Assembly: GCF_004769525.1 (NCBI RefSeq)
Contig: NZ_RQFT01000011.1
Span: forward strand, 310,001-374,000
DNA length: 64,000 nucleotides
Direction: 5' to 3'
From: Leptospira bouyouniensis
Lineage (GTDB): Bacteria > Spirochaetota > Leptospiria > Leptospirales > Leptospiraceae
In this document: positions 9,732 through 18,054 of the stretch, piece by piece
Numbering within the stretch: the stretch's first letter is position 1
How the letters are laid out: every line of letters starts with the position of its first letter
Notes under the pieces: model-generated
Databases searched by the model: none
Seen by the model: the letters and a program-made list of their open reading frames with translations, nothing else
Told to the model about the DNA's origin: nothing
Position numbers and translations under genes: made by a program

Positions 9732-11051
9732 TTAAGCTTTTAAAGCTTCAATCTCAACAATTTCTTTCGGAATAGATTCAGTCAAATTGATGGGTTCTTT
9801 TCCATTTATGAGAATGTCATCCTCAATGCGGATTCCAATCCCTCTGAATTCTTTTGGGATCGATTCATCGTTTGGATCAAAATATAACCCTGGTTCGACG
9901 GTAACAACCTGACCATCTTTTAAAGGTCTAGACTTTCCATCTAAAAAATACCTACCTACATCATGTACATCCATACCTAAATAATGGCCTGTTCGATGCA
10001 TATAAAACTTTTTGAATGATTGTTTTTCTATGATTTCCTCTAAATTTCCCTTTAAAAAACCCATTTCTCGAAGACAATCAGCAAGGAATCTGACTGTTTT
10101 ATCATGCACATCATTAAATGGAACACCTGCGATGGATTGTCGGATTGCATTTTTTTGAGCATAGAGAACCACCTCATAAATTGTTTTTTGGGCTTCTGAA
10201 AATTTTTTTCCAACAGGAAAAACTCGGGTCACATCCGCTGTATAATAATTCCATTCTGCCCCTGAATCAACTAAAACCAGATCTCCTTCTAATAATAAAT
10301 CATCGTTGTTAACATAATGTAAGATACATGCATTTTGCCCTGAAGCAACAATATGTCCATAACCACCACCTATCGAACCATATTTTAAATATTCTTGTTC
10401 GAGTAATGCTTCCAATTCGTATTCATACATTCCTGGTTTACTTTCTCGCATAATACGCATATGCCCAAATTTAGTAATTTCAGATGCATTTTTTAAAATT
10501 TGAATTTCTTCTTTTGATTTGGTGAGTCTTTCCTCATGTAAAAAATGAGGATGTTCAATCCGATGTGGACCAAATTTTCCCTCTCTCGCCCTTTCGGAAA
10601 GAGTTTTGATTTCTTGTAAGATTTCACGGTCTCTTTCTGGATTTTCGCCAAAAAAATAGTAAAGTGTATGATGATCGATTAAAATAGCTGATTTTTGTTT
10701 CTCCCATTCACTCAAATCGTAAGTATAATCTAAGCCTAACATTGATTTGATTTTATCTTTTCCTAATCGTATGCCTGTCCAAATTTCTTTTTCCTTATCC
10801 TTTGGTAAACAAAACATACCTGCCGAGTCACTAGTAAGAATGAAAATGGAATCTTCTTCCTTGATTCCAGTGAGGTAATAAAAATCAGAATTTTGTCTAA
10901 ATTTATACTCAACATCACGATTGCGTATTTTATGACTTGCCGCGAATAAAATCAGGATTTCACCTTTTTTAAGCTTTTTTTGAATTTTGATGATCCGCTT
11001 TCGAAAGAGTTCAGAATCAAATTCCTTTGATTTCATTGTCGGTTGTTTCAT
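9732..11051 (-). CDS. pepP: Xaa-Pro aminopeptidase (M24B)
   Basis: Cytoplasmic dimetal peptidase that removes an N-terminal residue preceding proline. Its 439 residues comprise an AMP_N domain (residues 1-150, with AASHKIRNRDVEYKFRQNSDFYYLTG) and a pita-bread catalytic domain. Metal ligands are visible in VDSGAEWNYYTADVTRVFP (two aspartates), GHYLGMDVHDVG (histidine), VEPGLYF (glutamate) and GIRIEDD (glutamate). Length is normal for PepP. The start codon overlaps the stop of the upstream glycosyltransferase gene in ATGA, indicating coupled translation. Confidence 0.93.
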   Translation of the reverse strand: MKQPTMKSKEFDSELFRKRIIKIQKKLKKGEILILFAASHKIRNRDVEYKFRQNSDFYYLTGIKEEDSIFILTSDSAGMFCLPKDKEKEIWTGIRLGKDKIKSMLGLDYTYDLSEWEKQKSAILIDHHTLYYFFGENPERDREILQEIKTLSERAREGKFGPHRIEHPHFLHEERLTKSKEEIQILKNASEITKFGHMRIMRESKPGMYEYELEALLEQEYLKYGSIGGGYGHIVASGQNACILHYVNNDDLLLEGDLVLVDSGAEWNYYTADVTRVFPVGKKFSEAQKTIYEVVLYAQKNAIRQSIAGVPFNDVHDKTVRFLADCLREMGFLKGNLEEIIEKQSFKKFYMHRTGHYLGMDVHDVGRYFLDGKSRPLKDGQVVTVEPGLYFDPNDESIPKEFRGIGIRIEDDILINGKEPINLTESIPKEIVEIEALKA

Positions 11052-12109
11052 TGTTTAATCACTTCCTCAAGTGCTTCAAAAATTCGTACGGGGTTTTGGT
11101 CCAACATACATCGGAAATGTCCTTCTGGACAAATCCTTCCTCCGTGTATACCGCAAGGTCTACATGAAAGTCCATTCACTTCCAAAATCCTATGTTTGTC
11201 TGACAAACTTCCATAACCAAACGCTGGTATTGTGGCACCATATATCATGACTGTCGGAGTATTGAATGCAGAAGCAAAATGAATTGGACTTGAATCATTC
11301 GAAATAATTGCAGTTGCATTTTGAATCCAAACCATAAGTTCTTTTAAATTTGTTTGGCCTACAAGTGAAAGTAACCTTTCTCTTTCTTTTAACTCCAAAG
11401 GTTCTGTCTTCATCAAACGGAAGATATGATTTTGAATTTCCAGGTCTGCTTTACTTCCGATTAGGATCACAGTTTCGCTGCGTTTTCGTAAAATTTGGGT
11501 GATCACACTCACAAATTTTTCTTCTGGCATTCGTTTGGTTTCCCATAGAGAAGATGGAGCTATCAGGATATATCCTGAATCATTTTTTAAAAGTTTTGAT
11601 TTTTTCAATGTAAAACTATTTTCTTCCACTTCGCTTGGGTATAGGTATGGTCTCCTTTCTCTACCCGTTGGAAAATCATAAGGTTCAAAGAGCAAAGAAA
11701 ATAATTTTTCAACTTCGTGTGGTCCTTGTTTTGGTCTTTGCACTAATTTGGTATGTAAAAATGAAAAACCAGATTCTTTATAACCGATACGAATAGGTGC
11801 TTTTGAAAAATATGATAATAAACTTGAGCGAAAGGAAAAATGAGGGCTATATACTTTATCAAATTTCTCTTTTCTTAATTTTTGGATGAACTTTAGAAAA
11901 GCAAATGGATTATTTTTGATCCTTTTTTTGTCAAGGCACCAAACTCTCGTTATATCAGGATTATTTTCTAAAACAGATTCCGTTCCGAGGTTCACTAATA
12001 CATGGACTTCACTTTCTTTGTGTTCCATTTTTACAGCATGAAAAAAGGAAGTAGAGAGGATTAGATCTCCTAGGAAAGCGGTTTGGATGATGAGTATTTT
12101 TTCGGGCAT
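11048..12109 (-). CDS. Glycosyltransferase family 9 (ADP-heptose:LPS heptosyltransferase type)
   Basis: Predicted inner-core lipopolysaccharide sugar transferase of the WaaF/WaaC family, GT-B fold. The N-terminus MPEKILIIQTAFLGDLILST is the characteristic GT9 opening, with the GD motif in FLGD. The donor-site region SNDSSPIHFASAFNTPTVMIYG lies in the second domain, and a cysteine-rich tail (CRPCGIHGGRICPEGHFRCM) follows. An open frame extends 28 residues further upstream, but the ATG at 12109 is chosen because it starts right at the conserved strand and forms a TGATG overlap with the upstream thiolase-like gene. Product 353 residues. Confidence 0.88.
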   Translation of the reverse strand: MPEKILIIQTAFLGDLILSTSFFHAVKMEHKESEVHVLVNLGTESVLENNPDITRVWCLDKKRIKNNPFAFLKFIQKLRKEKFDKVYSPHFSFRSSLLSYFSKAPIRIGYKESGFSFLHTKLVQRPKQGPHEVEKLFSLLFEPYDFPTGRERRPYLYPSEVEENSFTLKKSKLLKNDSGYILIAPSSLWETKRMPEEKFVSVITQILRKRSETVILIGSKADLEIQNHIFRLMKTEPLELKERERLLSLVGQTNLKELMVWIQNATAIISNDSSPIHFASAFNTPTVMIYGATIPAFGYGSLSDKHRILEVNGLSCRPCGIHGGRICPEGHFRCMLDQNPVRIFEALEEVIKQ

Positions 12110-13209
12110 CAGACTCTTTCTAATATCGACACAAAGTTGTTTGTAGCTAGTCCACCTATACTTTGCGCTATTGCCAACTGCTTTTCCGGCCATTCATAAA
12201 AGAAGCGACAAAGTTCAACGATTTGAGCAAGGCCAGAAGCACCTACGGGGTGTCCTCGAGACTTAAGCCCTCCGGAAGCGTTGATGGGTAATTTCCCTTT
12301 GGGATGGGTAAGACCAGCCTTTACCTGGAAAAGAGCCTCTCCTCGTTTGAAAAATCCAGCATCTTCTGCTCCCACCAGTTCAAAAGGAGTGAAGGCATCG
12401 TGTAATTCTGCAAAATGAATGTCACTTGGACCAATCCCTGCTTCTTCGTAGGCTTTGGCAAAAGCAATGCGATTGGCTAAAAAACTTGGTTCGGGGCTTG
12501 GTAAAAAGGGTGAGACTCCAGACCCCATCCCTCGCACGACAATCGAACTTGGATCCTTGGATAAAATGAGAGCAGCGGAACCGTCAGAAAGTGGAGAGAT
12601 GTCATAGAGGCCAAGAGGGCTTGCGATTTTTGGTTGGTTTTGGTATTCTTCCCATGTTAGATTTTTTTTAATATGTGCTTTTGGATTTTTAAGTCCGTTG
12701 TCATGGAGTTTTTTGGTGATAGCAAATAAATCTTCCTCTTTGTATCCATAATCATACAGATAACGGTTTGTGATCATGGCTCCACCTTGAGCCATCGACA
12801 TTCCCAATTTTCTTTGTGGTTTCGATAAAACAGAACCTAACAGTAAATTACTTTCCTCCCGATTCAATTGTGACATGAGTTCAGTTGCAATCACGAGTCC
12901 ATGATCATACCTTCCACTGAGAATCAAATTCACTCCCAACTGGAAGGCACTGGCACCAGACGAAGAAGCCGTTTCCATGCGAATGGAATAAACATCTTTC
13001 AATCCAAGTCTTGCAGCAATTTTTGCAGAGAGATGGTATTCGTTGTTATAAGAATCTGGGGAAAAACTTGCATAAATAATGAATTGAATTTTGTGAGATT
13101 GAAACTCATGTACAGATTGTTTTGCGGTCTTATAAGACAAATCAAGTTGAGTTCCCGTATGTTTACCAAATACACTCAATGTCGGATTGTGAATGTAAAC
13201 TTTCTTCAT
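12109..13209 (-). CDS. Thiolase-fold protein lacking the catalytic cysteine
   Basis: A 366-residue thiolase-superfamily protein of the SCP2/thiolase-like branch, which normally makes or breaks carbon-carbon bonds in acyl-CoA. The fold is clear from ETASSSGASAF at residues 79-89, AELHDAFTPFELVGAED and ASGGLKSRGHPVGASG. The nucleophilic cysteine expected in the CxSG motif is serine here (Ser82, codon TCT), and the C-terminal region AQSIGGLATNN has no second cysteine. The HDAF and GHPxGASG histidines are kept. It may be non-catalytic, an acyl-binding protein, or use other chemistry. First gene of a coupled run with the GT9 enzyme and pepP. Confidence 0.78.
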   Translation of the reverse strand: MKKVYIHNPTLSVFGKHTGTQLDLSYKTAKQSVHEFQSHKIQFIIYASFSPDSYNNEYHLSAKIAARLGLKDVYSIRMETASSSGASAFQLGVNLILSGRYDHGLVIATELMSQLNREESNLLLGSVLSKPQRKLGMSMAQGGAMITNRYLYDYGYKEEDLFAITKKLHDNGLKNPKAHIKKNLTWEEYQNQPKIASPLGLYDISPLSDGSAALILSKDPSSIVVRGMGSGVSPFLPSPEPSFLANRIAFAKAYEEAGIGPSDIHFAELHDAFTPFELVGAEDAGFFKRGEALFQVKAGLTHPKGKLPINASGGLKSRGHPVGASGLAQIVELCRFFYEWPEKQLAIAQSIGGLATNNFVSILERV

Positions 13210-13226
13210 TAGAATATAGTTTCCGC

Positions 13227-13255
13227 TTGCCTATTCCATGAAAACCAATTATCTT
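13227..13255 (+). promoter_or_regulatory. Predicted sigma70-type promoter for bacterioferritin
   Basis: TTGCCT at 13227-13232 and TATCTT at 13250-13255 are 17 bases apart (four of six matches in each box). The predicted start of transcription lies about 25 bases before the bfr ATG, and a GAGG ribosome site at 13275-13278 follows. Confidence 0.4.
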
Positions 13256-13287
13256 TCCAATTGAACCGATAAAATGAGGTCACCCAT

Positions 13288-13764
13288 ATGAAGGGAAATA
13301 AAGAAGTAATCGACATTTTAGCAGAAGTTCTCTCTGCAGAACTCACAGCCATTAACCAATATTTTATTCATGCAAAACTTTGTAAAAATTGGGGGTATTT
13401 AGAACTCGCAGACTACCTACGCAAAGAATCCATTGAAGAAATGAAACATGCAGATGAAATCATGGAACGTATTTTGTATTTCGATGGAATCCCTGACTTA
13501 CAAAAATACATGAAGATCAATGTTGGTCAATCTGTCCCTGAGATGTTCAAACATGACTTACAATTAGAATACAATGCCGTCGAACGATTGAATCGAGGAA
13601 TTGATATTTGTGTTTCAGCAAAAGACAATGGAACACGTGAACTTTTGGAAAAAATCCTGGTTTCAGAAGAAGAACACATTGATTGGATTGAAACCCAAAA
13701 CTCTCTCATTGAATCCATTGGTTTACAAAACTACTTGGCACAAAAATTAGGAGATTCGGAATAA
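13288..13764 (+). CDS. bfr: Bacterioferritin
   Basis: Iron-storage protein forming a 24-subunit shell that oxidises Fe(II) and mineralises Fe(III). At 158 residues it has the normal length, and all ferroxidase ligands are in register with classical Bfr: Glu18, Glu51, His54, Glu94, Glu127 and His130. Met52, the haem-bridging ligand, is also present, so this is a haem-type bacterioferritin rather than a plain ferritin. It has its own predicted promoter and a GAGG ribosome site. Its stop codon overlaps a proposed ATA start of the next gene. Confidence 0.95.
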   Translation: MKGNKEVIDILAEVLSAELTAINQYFIHAKLCKNWGYLELADYLRKESIEEMKHADEIMERILYFDGIPDLQKYMKINVGQSVPEMFKHDLQLEYNAVERLNRGIDICVSAKDNGTRELLEKILVSEEEHIDWIETQNSLIESIGLQNYLAQKLGDSE

Positions 13765-14894
13765 AACCTACACATCCTACCTACCATGCGATTTGCGGAG
13801 AAGGACTTTCTCCGCTTTTGGAACAAGAGATCCAGTCTTTCCATCTCAAAATTAATAATTCGAACCGAGGTGGTGTCTTCTTTTCTGGAAAAAAAGAAGA
13901 TGTCATTCAGTTTGCTCTTCATACTAAATTTGCCTCTCGTGTAAATTTACAATTATTACATGAGAACGCTCAAAACTATGATGAATTTTATGCCAAAGCA
14001 ACAGAATTACCTTGGGAAAAATATATCGGTCCCAATGTAAGTTTTCGAATCGATGCGGAAACCAAAGACAAACTCAAAAACTCAGAATTCACAATGCACC
14101 GAACAAAGGATGCAATCCTTGACAGGCTGCGAACTAAAAAAGTAGCACTACCTGAAATCGAAAAACGAATGGCAGATATCACTATTGTTGTGAGGTCACA
14201 CACTGACAGGTTTAGCATCGAACTTTCGTTATCTGGTGATCCAGTGGGAAGGCGTGGATACCGATTGCATGCTGGTAGTGCTCCTGTTCGTGAACCCATT
14301 GCGCAAGCAATGTTAGAAATGTCAGATTGGAAGGAAGGAGAAACACTATTAGATCCAATGTGTGGGTCTGGGACGATTCTCATTGAAGCCGCACTCAGAG
14401 AACGACTGTATGGTGAAATCAATCGATTCCTATTTGCCGAGTCTCCAATATTCCAAATTTTATTTCCTACATATGTATTTTCAGAACGAAAAAAAGAAAA
14501 CCCAACAACACCCCATTTATTTGGTTATGATATTGATCCAGAAGCAATTCGTATCGCCAATGAAAATGCGTATGAAGCGGGCGTGGAAGATTTTATTAAA
14601 TTCGAAGTTGGTGATTGTTTAGAGCTGAAAAATTCATTTGGACCCAAAGGTCATTTGGTTACAAACCCACCATATGGAGACAGGATCGGAAAACCAATGG
14701 AAGACCTGAGAGAGATGTATTTCCAATTCGGACGGGTGTTAAAGAATGAATTTGGCGGTTGGAAATTTACTGTGTTATGTGCAGATTTTGCCCTGCTCGG
14801 TAAATTTGGATTGAAAGAAAACAAACACATCACTCTTAAACATGCTAACTTAAAAGCAAAAATCGTTGATTACGAATTAAGAGGGGGGAAATGA
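13761..14894 (+). CDS. THUMP-domain RNA methyltransferase (RlmL N-terminal/YpsC-like), ATA start proposed
   Basis: Predicted SAM-dependent methyltransferase acting on rRNA guanine N2. The N-terminal THUMP domain is followed by a Rossmann methyltransferase domain with DPMCGSGTILIEAAL (SAM site) and the catalytic NPPYGDRIG. The only standard start codon in the frame is TTG at 13818, but it would cut off the first THUMP strand: the codons just upstream read TYHAICGEGLSPLLEQEIQ, which matches the family's ASTARGLEELLKxEL opening. ATA at 13761 is 7 bases after AGGAG (13749-13753) and overlaps the bfr stop in ATAA, so it is the likely start, giving 377 residues. A sequence error is the main alternative. 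The 3' end overlaps the next gene by 4 bases. Confidence 0.85.
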   Translation: MKPTHPTYHAICGEGLSPLLEQEIQSFHLKINNSNRGGVFFSGKKEDVIQFALHTKFASRVNLQLLHENAQNYDEFYAKATELPWEKYIGPNVSFRIDAETKDKLKNSEFTMHRTKDAILDRLRTKKVALPEIEKRMADITIVVRSHTDRFSIELSLSGDPVGRRGYRLHAGSAPVREPIAQAMLEMSDWKEGETLLDPMCGSGTILIEAALRERLYGEINRFLFAESPIFQILFPTYVFSERKKENPTTPHLFGYDIDPEAIRIANENAYEAGVEDFIKFEVGDCLELKNSFGPKGHLVTNPPYGDRIGKPMEDLREMYFQFGRVLKNEFGGWKFTVLCADFALLGKFGLKENKHITLKHANLKAKIVDYELRGGK

Positions 14895-16048
14895 AGTCAA
14901 AGGACATTTTAAGTCGTGTTTTTGAAATCACAAGAGATCCAAGAGATGGACTTTTATTCCTTAAAGAATTCCAATCTCTTTCTCCTGAATCATTTGCAAT
15001 TCTTTATGCTGATTCTGAAACAATATTTGAAAGTTCTGAGGCTTTGTTTTCTGATTTAAAACTTCTCTACCAATTGGATCTTTTTCCTTTTGTTGTACTA
15101 GAAGAAGATAGTTTCCAATACTTAAAAGTATTTTTCCCTCTGGAACAAATGGCTGTGGGTGGAACGGATGAAAAATCACTTGGTTTTTCTTACGAAATCA
15201 TCGCACGAGAGAAACCACTCAAAGAATCGGTCAAAAATTCTATCCAAAGAAAAAAAATTCCCATTCTCTTATGGAATGATGATACCGAAAAACTGGAAGC
15301 AGTACTTGATCGATGTCGTGCCATTTTACATTCAGCAAAAGTTATCTATGTTTCGATTGATGGACCTTTAAAAGATCCTAATTCAGGAAAAGTAAAGTCC
15401 CTTGTACAAATGGAAAATAGTTTTCAATTACCAGGGGATTTTTCGATTACAGAAAGCCAGAAAGAATTTGTTACATTATCGGAAGCATTACTCTCAAAAA
15501 TTGAAGATCCAAAATTTAGTATTGTGTTGACTTCCCCCTTTACGTTATTAACAGAACTTTTTACAGTGAAAGGAAGTGGAACGCTTGTCAAACGTAAGAA
15601 CAAAATCCATAAATTCAATTCAAAAGATGGAATTGATATGGACAGACTTTTTTTACTCATTGAGGAATCATTTGGCAAAAAACTAAAACCAAATTTTTTA
15701 CTCACTCAATTTGATACTTTATTTCTAGAAGAATCCTATAGAGCCTGCGCATGGATGCAAAAAACAGAATATGGATACCTACTTTCCAAATTTGCTGTCA
15801 ATGGTGTAGCAAGGGGTGCTGGTGTTGGTCGTGATATTTGGGATCAGATCTTAGAAAACTGTAATCCGCTTTTCTGGAGAAGTAAACCAGACAATTCCAT
15901 TAACAAATGGTATATGTCCATTGCCCAAGGAATCGAAAAAGATAATTCCTGGTATTATTATTGGTTAGGACTTGATCAAACTTTGATTCCAAAAATTATC
16001 GATCTTTTAAAATCACAACCTGAAGATTTTGAATCAAAACTTATATGA
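14891..16048 (+). CDS. N-acetylglutamate synthase-like protein (divergent kinase-like domain plus vertebrate-type NAT domain)
   Basis: A 385-residue protein. The C-terminal part (about 275-375) resembles the acetyltransferase domain of vertebrate-type N-acetylglutamate synthases: SYRACAWMQKTEYGYLLSKF, then GVARGAGVGRDIWDQIL, then LFWRSKPDNSINKWYM and NSWYYYWLGL. The order and the LFWRS/N.WY/W..L elements fit that family. The N-terminal 250 residues are weakly like an amino-acid-kinase fold, without recognisable ATP-binding motifs. The family makes N-acetylglutamate for arginine synthesis from acetyl-CoA and glutamate. Starts in ATGA with the methyltransferase gene. The domain match is strong by eye; exact function is inferred. 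Confidence 0.68.
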   Translation: MKSKDILSRVFEITRDPRDGLLFLKEFQSLSPESFAILYADSETIFESSEALFSDLKLLYQLDLFPFVVLEEDSFQYLKVFFPLEQMAVGGTDEKSLGFSYEIIAREKPLKESVKNSIQRKKIPILLWNDDTEKLEAVLDRCRAILHSAKVIYVSIDGPLKDPNSGKVKSLVQMENSFQLPGDFSITESQKEFVTLSEALLSKIEDPKFSIVLTSPFTLLTELFTVKGSGTLVKRKNKIHKFNSKDGIDMDRLFLLIEESFGKKLKPNFLLTQFDTLFLEESYRACAWMQKTEYGYLLSKFAVNGVARGAGVGRDIWDQILENCNPLFWRSKPDNSINKWYMSIAQGIEKDNSWYYYWLGLDQTLIPKIIDLLKSQPEDFESKLI

Positions 16049-16401
16049 TGAGTAAAAGCCAAACCATTTTAATATATGATGGGCATTGTTCATTTTGTAC
16101 GAAATTAGCAAATGGTTTGCAAAAAAAATCAATACAACCACTGGAAATCATTTCCTACCATACATTGACAGAAGATAAATTAAAAAATATCAATCACCAA
16201 CTGACAATAGAAAGATGCAAGGGAGAAATACAAATCATTCAAAATGGGAACCGTTATCCAGGTTTTTTTGGTGTTCGAATTCTACTTTGGAATATTCAAT
16301 TTTACCGATTTTTTGTTTGGATCCTATACTTGCCGCTTTTTCCTTTTTTAGGAATGTTTGTTTTGTGGTTTTTAAAGAAATTTAGGAACCAACTTTCTTA
16401 A
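16045..16401 (+). CDS. DCC-family thiol-disulfide oxidoreductase-like protein (DUF393)
   Basis: A 118-residue protein with the family signature YDGHCSFC near the N-terminus, which supplies the DxxCxxC-type motif, and a hydrophobic C-terminal stretch (FYRFFVWILYLPLFPFLGMFVLWFL) likely to insert in the membrane. DCC proteins are thioredoxin-fold relatives of uncertain partner. Start at 16045 (ATG ATG; the second ATG at 16048 is equally possible). Translation is coupled to the N-acetylglutamate synthase-like gene, and the 3' end overlaps the convergent gene by 20 bases. Confidence 0.8.
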   Translation: MMSKSQTILIYDGHCSFCTKLANGLQKKSIQPLEIISYHTLTEDKLKNINHQLTIERCKGEIQIIQNGNRYPGFFGVRILLWNIQFYRFFVWILYLPLFPFLGMFVLWFLKKFRNQLS

Positions 16402-17065
16402 GCCTAGATTCATCGAACTTCGATAACCCCAAATAAAAATCTAACCTGGCATCTAAAGCCAAAAGATTTCCTTCAATGACTTGTTTTTTCGATTCATCAG
16501 TTATAGCTGTTTCAGCAATCAAATCAAACATTCTTTTGCTATGTCCTTCGTCTGCGTCTAAATTCACCTGGAAAAATTTTCCTTCTGGCAAACCAAGTTT
16601 CAATTTTAATTTTTGATAAGCATCAGAAATTTGTGAATATTCTAATTTCAAAAGATATTCATTCGCAGGACCGAGTGCCCCTAGTCCATAAAAAAATCCA
16701 AGATCAATAACCGATTTCATTTTCTCAAGGTATGTTTTTGTTTCGGGTAACATTTTGTGAGATAAAAAATCAAAATTCAATTGGTTTAAAAAATCTGTCA
16801 GTATTGATACATGGGTTTCTGCAATTTTACCTTCGCCTAACTCTTCCCATATATTTTCAACAAGTACTATCTTTGCTTTTTGGTCTTCTGTTTTCGCGGC
16901 GACTAATAAAAACCAATCCACAAATCCTATGGATACAAAGTATTCTTGGCTCAACCAAAGTAGTAAATCTTCGAAACTCATCGATAAATTCCTTTGTTTT
17001 AACCAAGTTGATTGTAAAACAGGATGTTTTTCCACGTCATGTTTGATTGTCTCAATAAAATTCAT
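16382..17065 (-). CDS. Haem-oxygenase-like metalloenzyme (iron-containing redox enzyme family)
   Basis: A 227-residue all-helical protein of the haem-oxygenase-like diiron oxidase/PqqC superfamily. Candidate metal ligands are the glutamates and histidine in ENIWEELGEGKIAETH (about residues 76-91) and the pair in NLDADEGHSKRMFDL. Relatives include UndA, CADD, SznF and BesC-type enzymes that oxidise or cleave amino or fatty acids; the substrate here is unknown. The gene starts in ATGA overlap with the ATP-grasp ligase, itself in ATGA overlap with a KamA-type gene, so the three are probably made together and may serve one pathway. Convergent overlap of 20 bases with the DCC gene. Confidence 0.72.
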   Translation of the reverse strand: MNFIETIKHDVEKHPVLQSTWLKQRNLSMSFEDLLLWLSQEYFVSIGFVDWFLLVAAKTEDQKAKIVLVENIWEELGEGKIAETHVSILTDFLNQLNFDFLSHKMLPETKTYLEKMKSVIDLGFFYGLGALGPANEYLLKLEYSQISDAYQKLKLKLGLPEGKFFQVNLDADEGHSKRMFDLIAETAITDESKKQVIEGNLLALDARLDFYLGLSKFDESRLKKVGS

Positions 17066-18054
17066 TTGATCTGGTCCTTTCCATATTGGAAACGTTTCTG
17101 TATTAAAAATTCTTCAAATCCTAGTTCCAATGATTTTTTGAGAAGTTCCGCATAACTTCTCTCTGATTTTTCCCATAACAACGGCAAGGTGGAATAAATT
17201 GCGGAAAATCCTGGGGTTGCATTGACCTCTAAAAAATAGATGGACTGATCTTCTAATTTATAGTCAATCCTGATGTAACCAGAAACTCCGAGTAAGTTAG
17301 CAATTTGTAAAGAAATCTCTTGCAATTGATTGGCAATAGATTTTGGAACTTGAAAATCCAAAGATTCCAAGAATTCGGATTTTGATTTGATCCCTTCGTG
17401 GTACGTTTCACTTGGGTAATCAACATAAGCAATGGGCAAAACTTCATAAGAACCTTGGTTTCCCATCACAGCCGCTGTTAGTTCCCGTCCTGAGATGTAT
17501 GGTTCCACAAGTAATGGAGCATACTCATTGAATAAGTTTGGCACCCGTAATTTCCATTCCATCTCAGAGCGGATTATATTTTGATCTGAGATTCCGAGAC
17601 TTGATCCTTCTCCATTTGGTTTGATAAATATTGGATATGGAATTTTTAATGACTCTGATCCATGTAGGATGAGTTGGGACTTACTTGTTTTGATACCAAA
17701 CGATTCTAAATATAATTTGGTTTTGTATTTGTCTAATGTCAAAGTTTGGACTGCCGCATGACTTCCTGTATGAGGGATTCCTAGATATTCGCATAACGCT
17801 GGTATGTATGCTTCTCGAGAAGGGGATAAATATCCTTCAATCAAATTCCAAACGATCCAATTTTTTCGATTGGATTTTGGGATTCCAGACAATGCAGATG
17901 TAATTTCAGTCGCATCATTTAAAACAACAACTTCATATCCCAATGACTCGATTGTACTTTCCATGTGGGAAATGGTATCAAACGATTCCCATTCCTGAGA
18001 TAATTTTGGATTCGTTTGATCATAGATATCACAAGCAAGTAAAACAGTTTTCAT
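17062..18054 (-). CDS. ATP-grasp ligase of the D-alanine-D-alanine ligase family
   Basis: A 330-residue ATP-grasp enzyme. Evidence: the N-terminal [29 protein letters not shown] block (like the LE..GIPYTGS...S..DK of Ddl), [14 protein letters not shown] (nucleotide and phosphate loop), [15 protein letters not shown], and [13 protein letters not shown] (metal-binding end motif). Canonical Ddl joins two D-alanines for peptidoglycan; this copy is divergent and sits between a KamA aminomutase and a haem-oxygenase-like enzyme, so it may ligate a different amino acid. ATG at 18054 is preferred over an in-frame start 7 codons upstream because it starts at MKTVLLACD and makes an ATGA overlap with kamA. 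Confidence 0.82.
   Translation of the reverse strand: MKTVLLACDIYDQTNPKLSQEWESFDTISHMESTIESLGYEVVVLNDATEITSALSGIPKSNRKNWIVWNLIEGYLSPSREAYIPALCEYLGIPHTGSHAAVQTLTLDKYKTKLYLESFGIKTSKSQLILHGSESLKIPYPIFIKPNGEGSSLGISDQNIIRSEMEWKLRVPNLFNEYAPLLVEPYISGRELTAAVMGNQGSYEVLPIAYVDYPSETYHEGIKSKSEFLESLDFQVPKSIANQLQEISLQIANLLGVSGYIRIDYKLEDQSIYFLEVNATPGFSAIYSTLPLLWEKSERSYAELLKKSLELGFEEFLIQKRFQYGKDQIK

Noticed and set aside
13988..14422. 144-codon minus-strand frame inside the RNA methyltransferase gene
   Set aside because: The plus strand holds clear THUMP and methyltransferase motifs; the minus frame has no recognisable feature.
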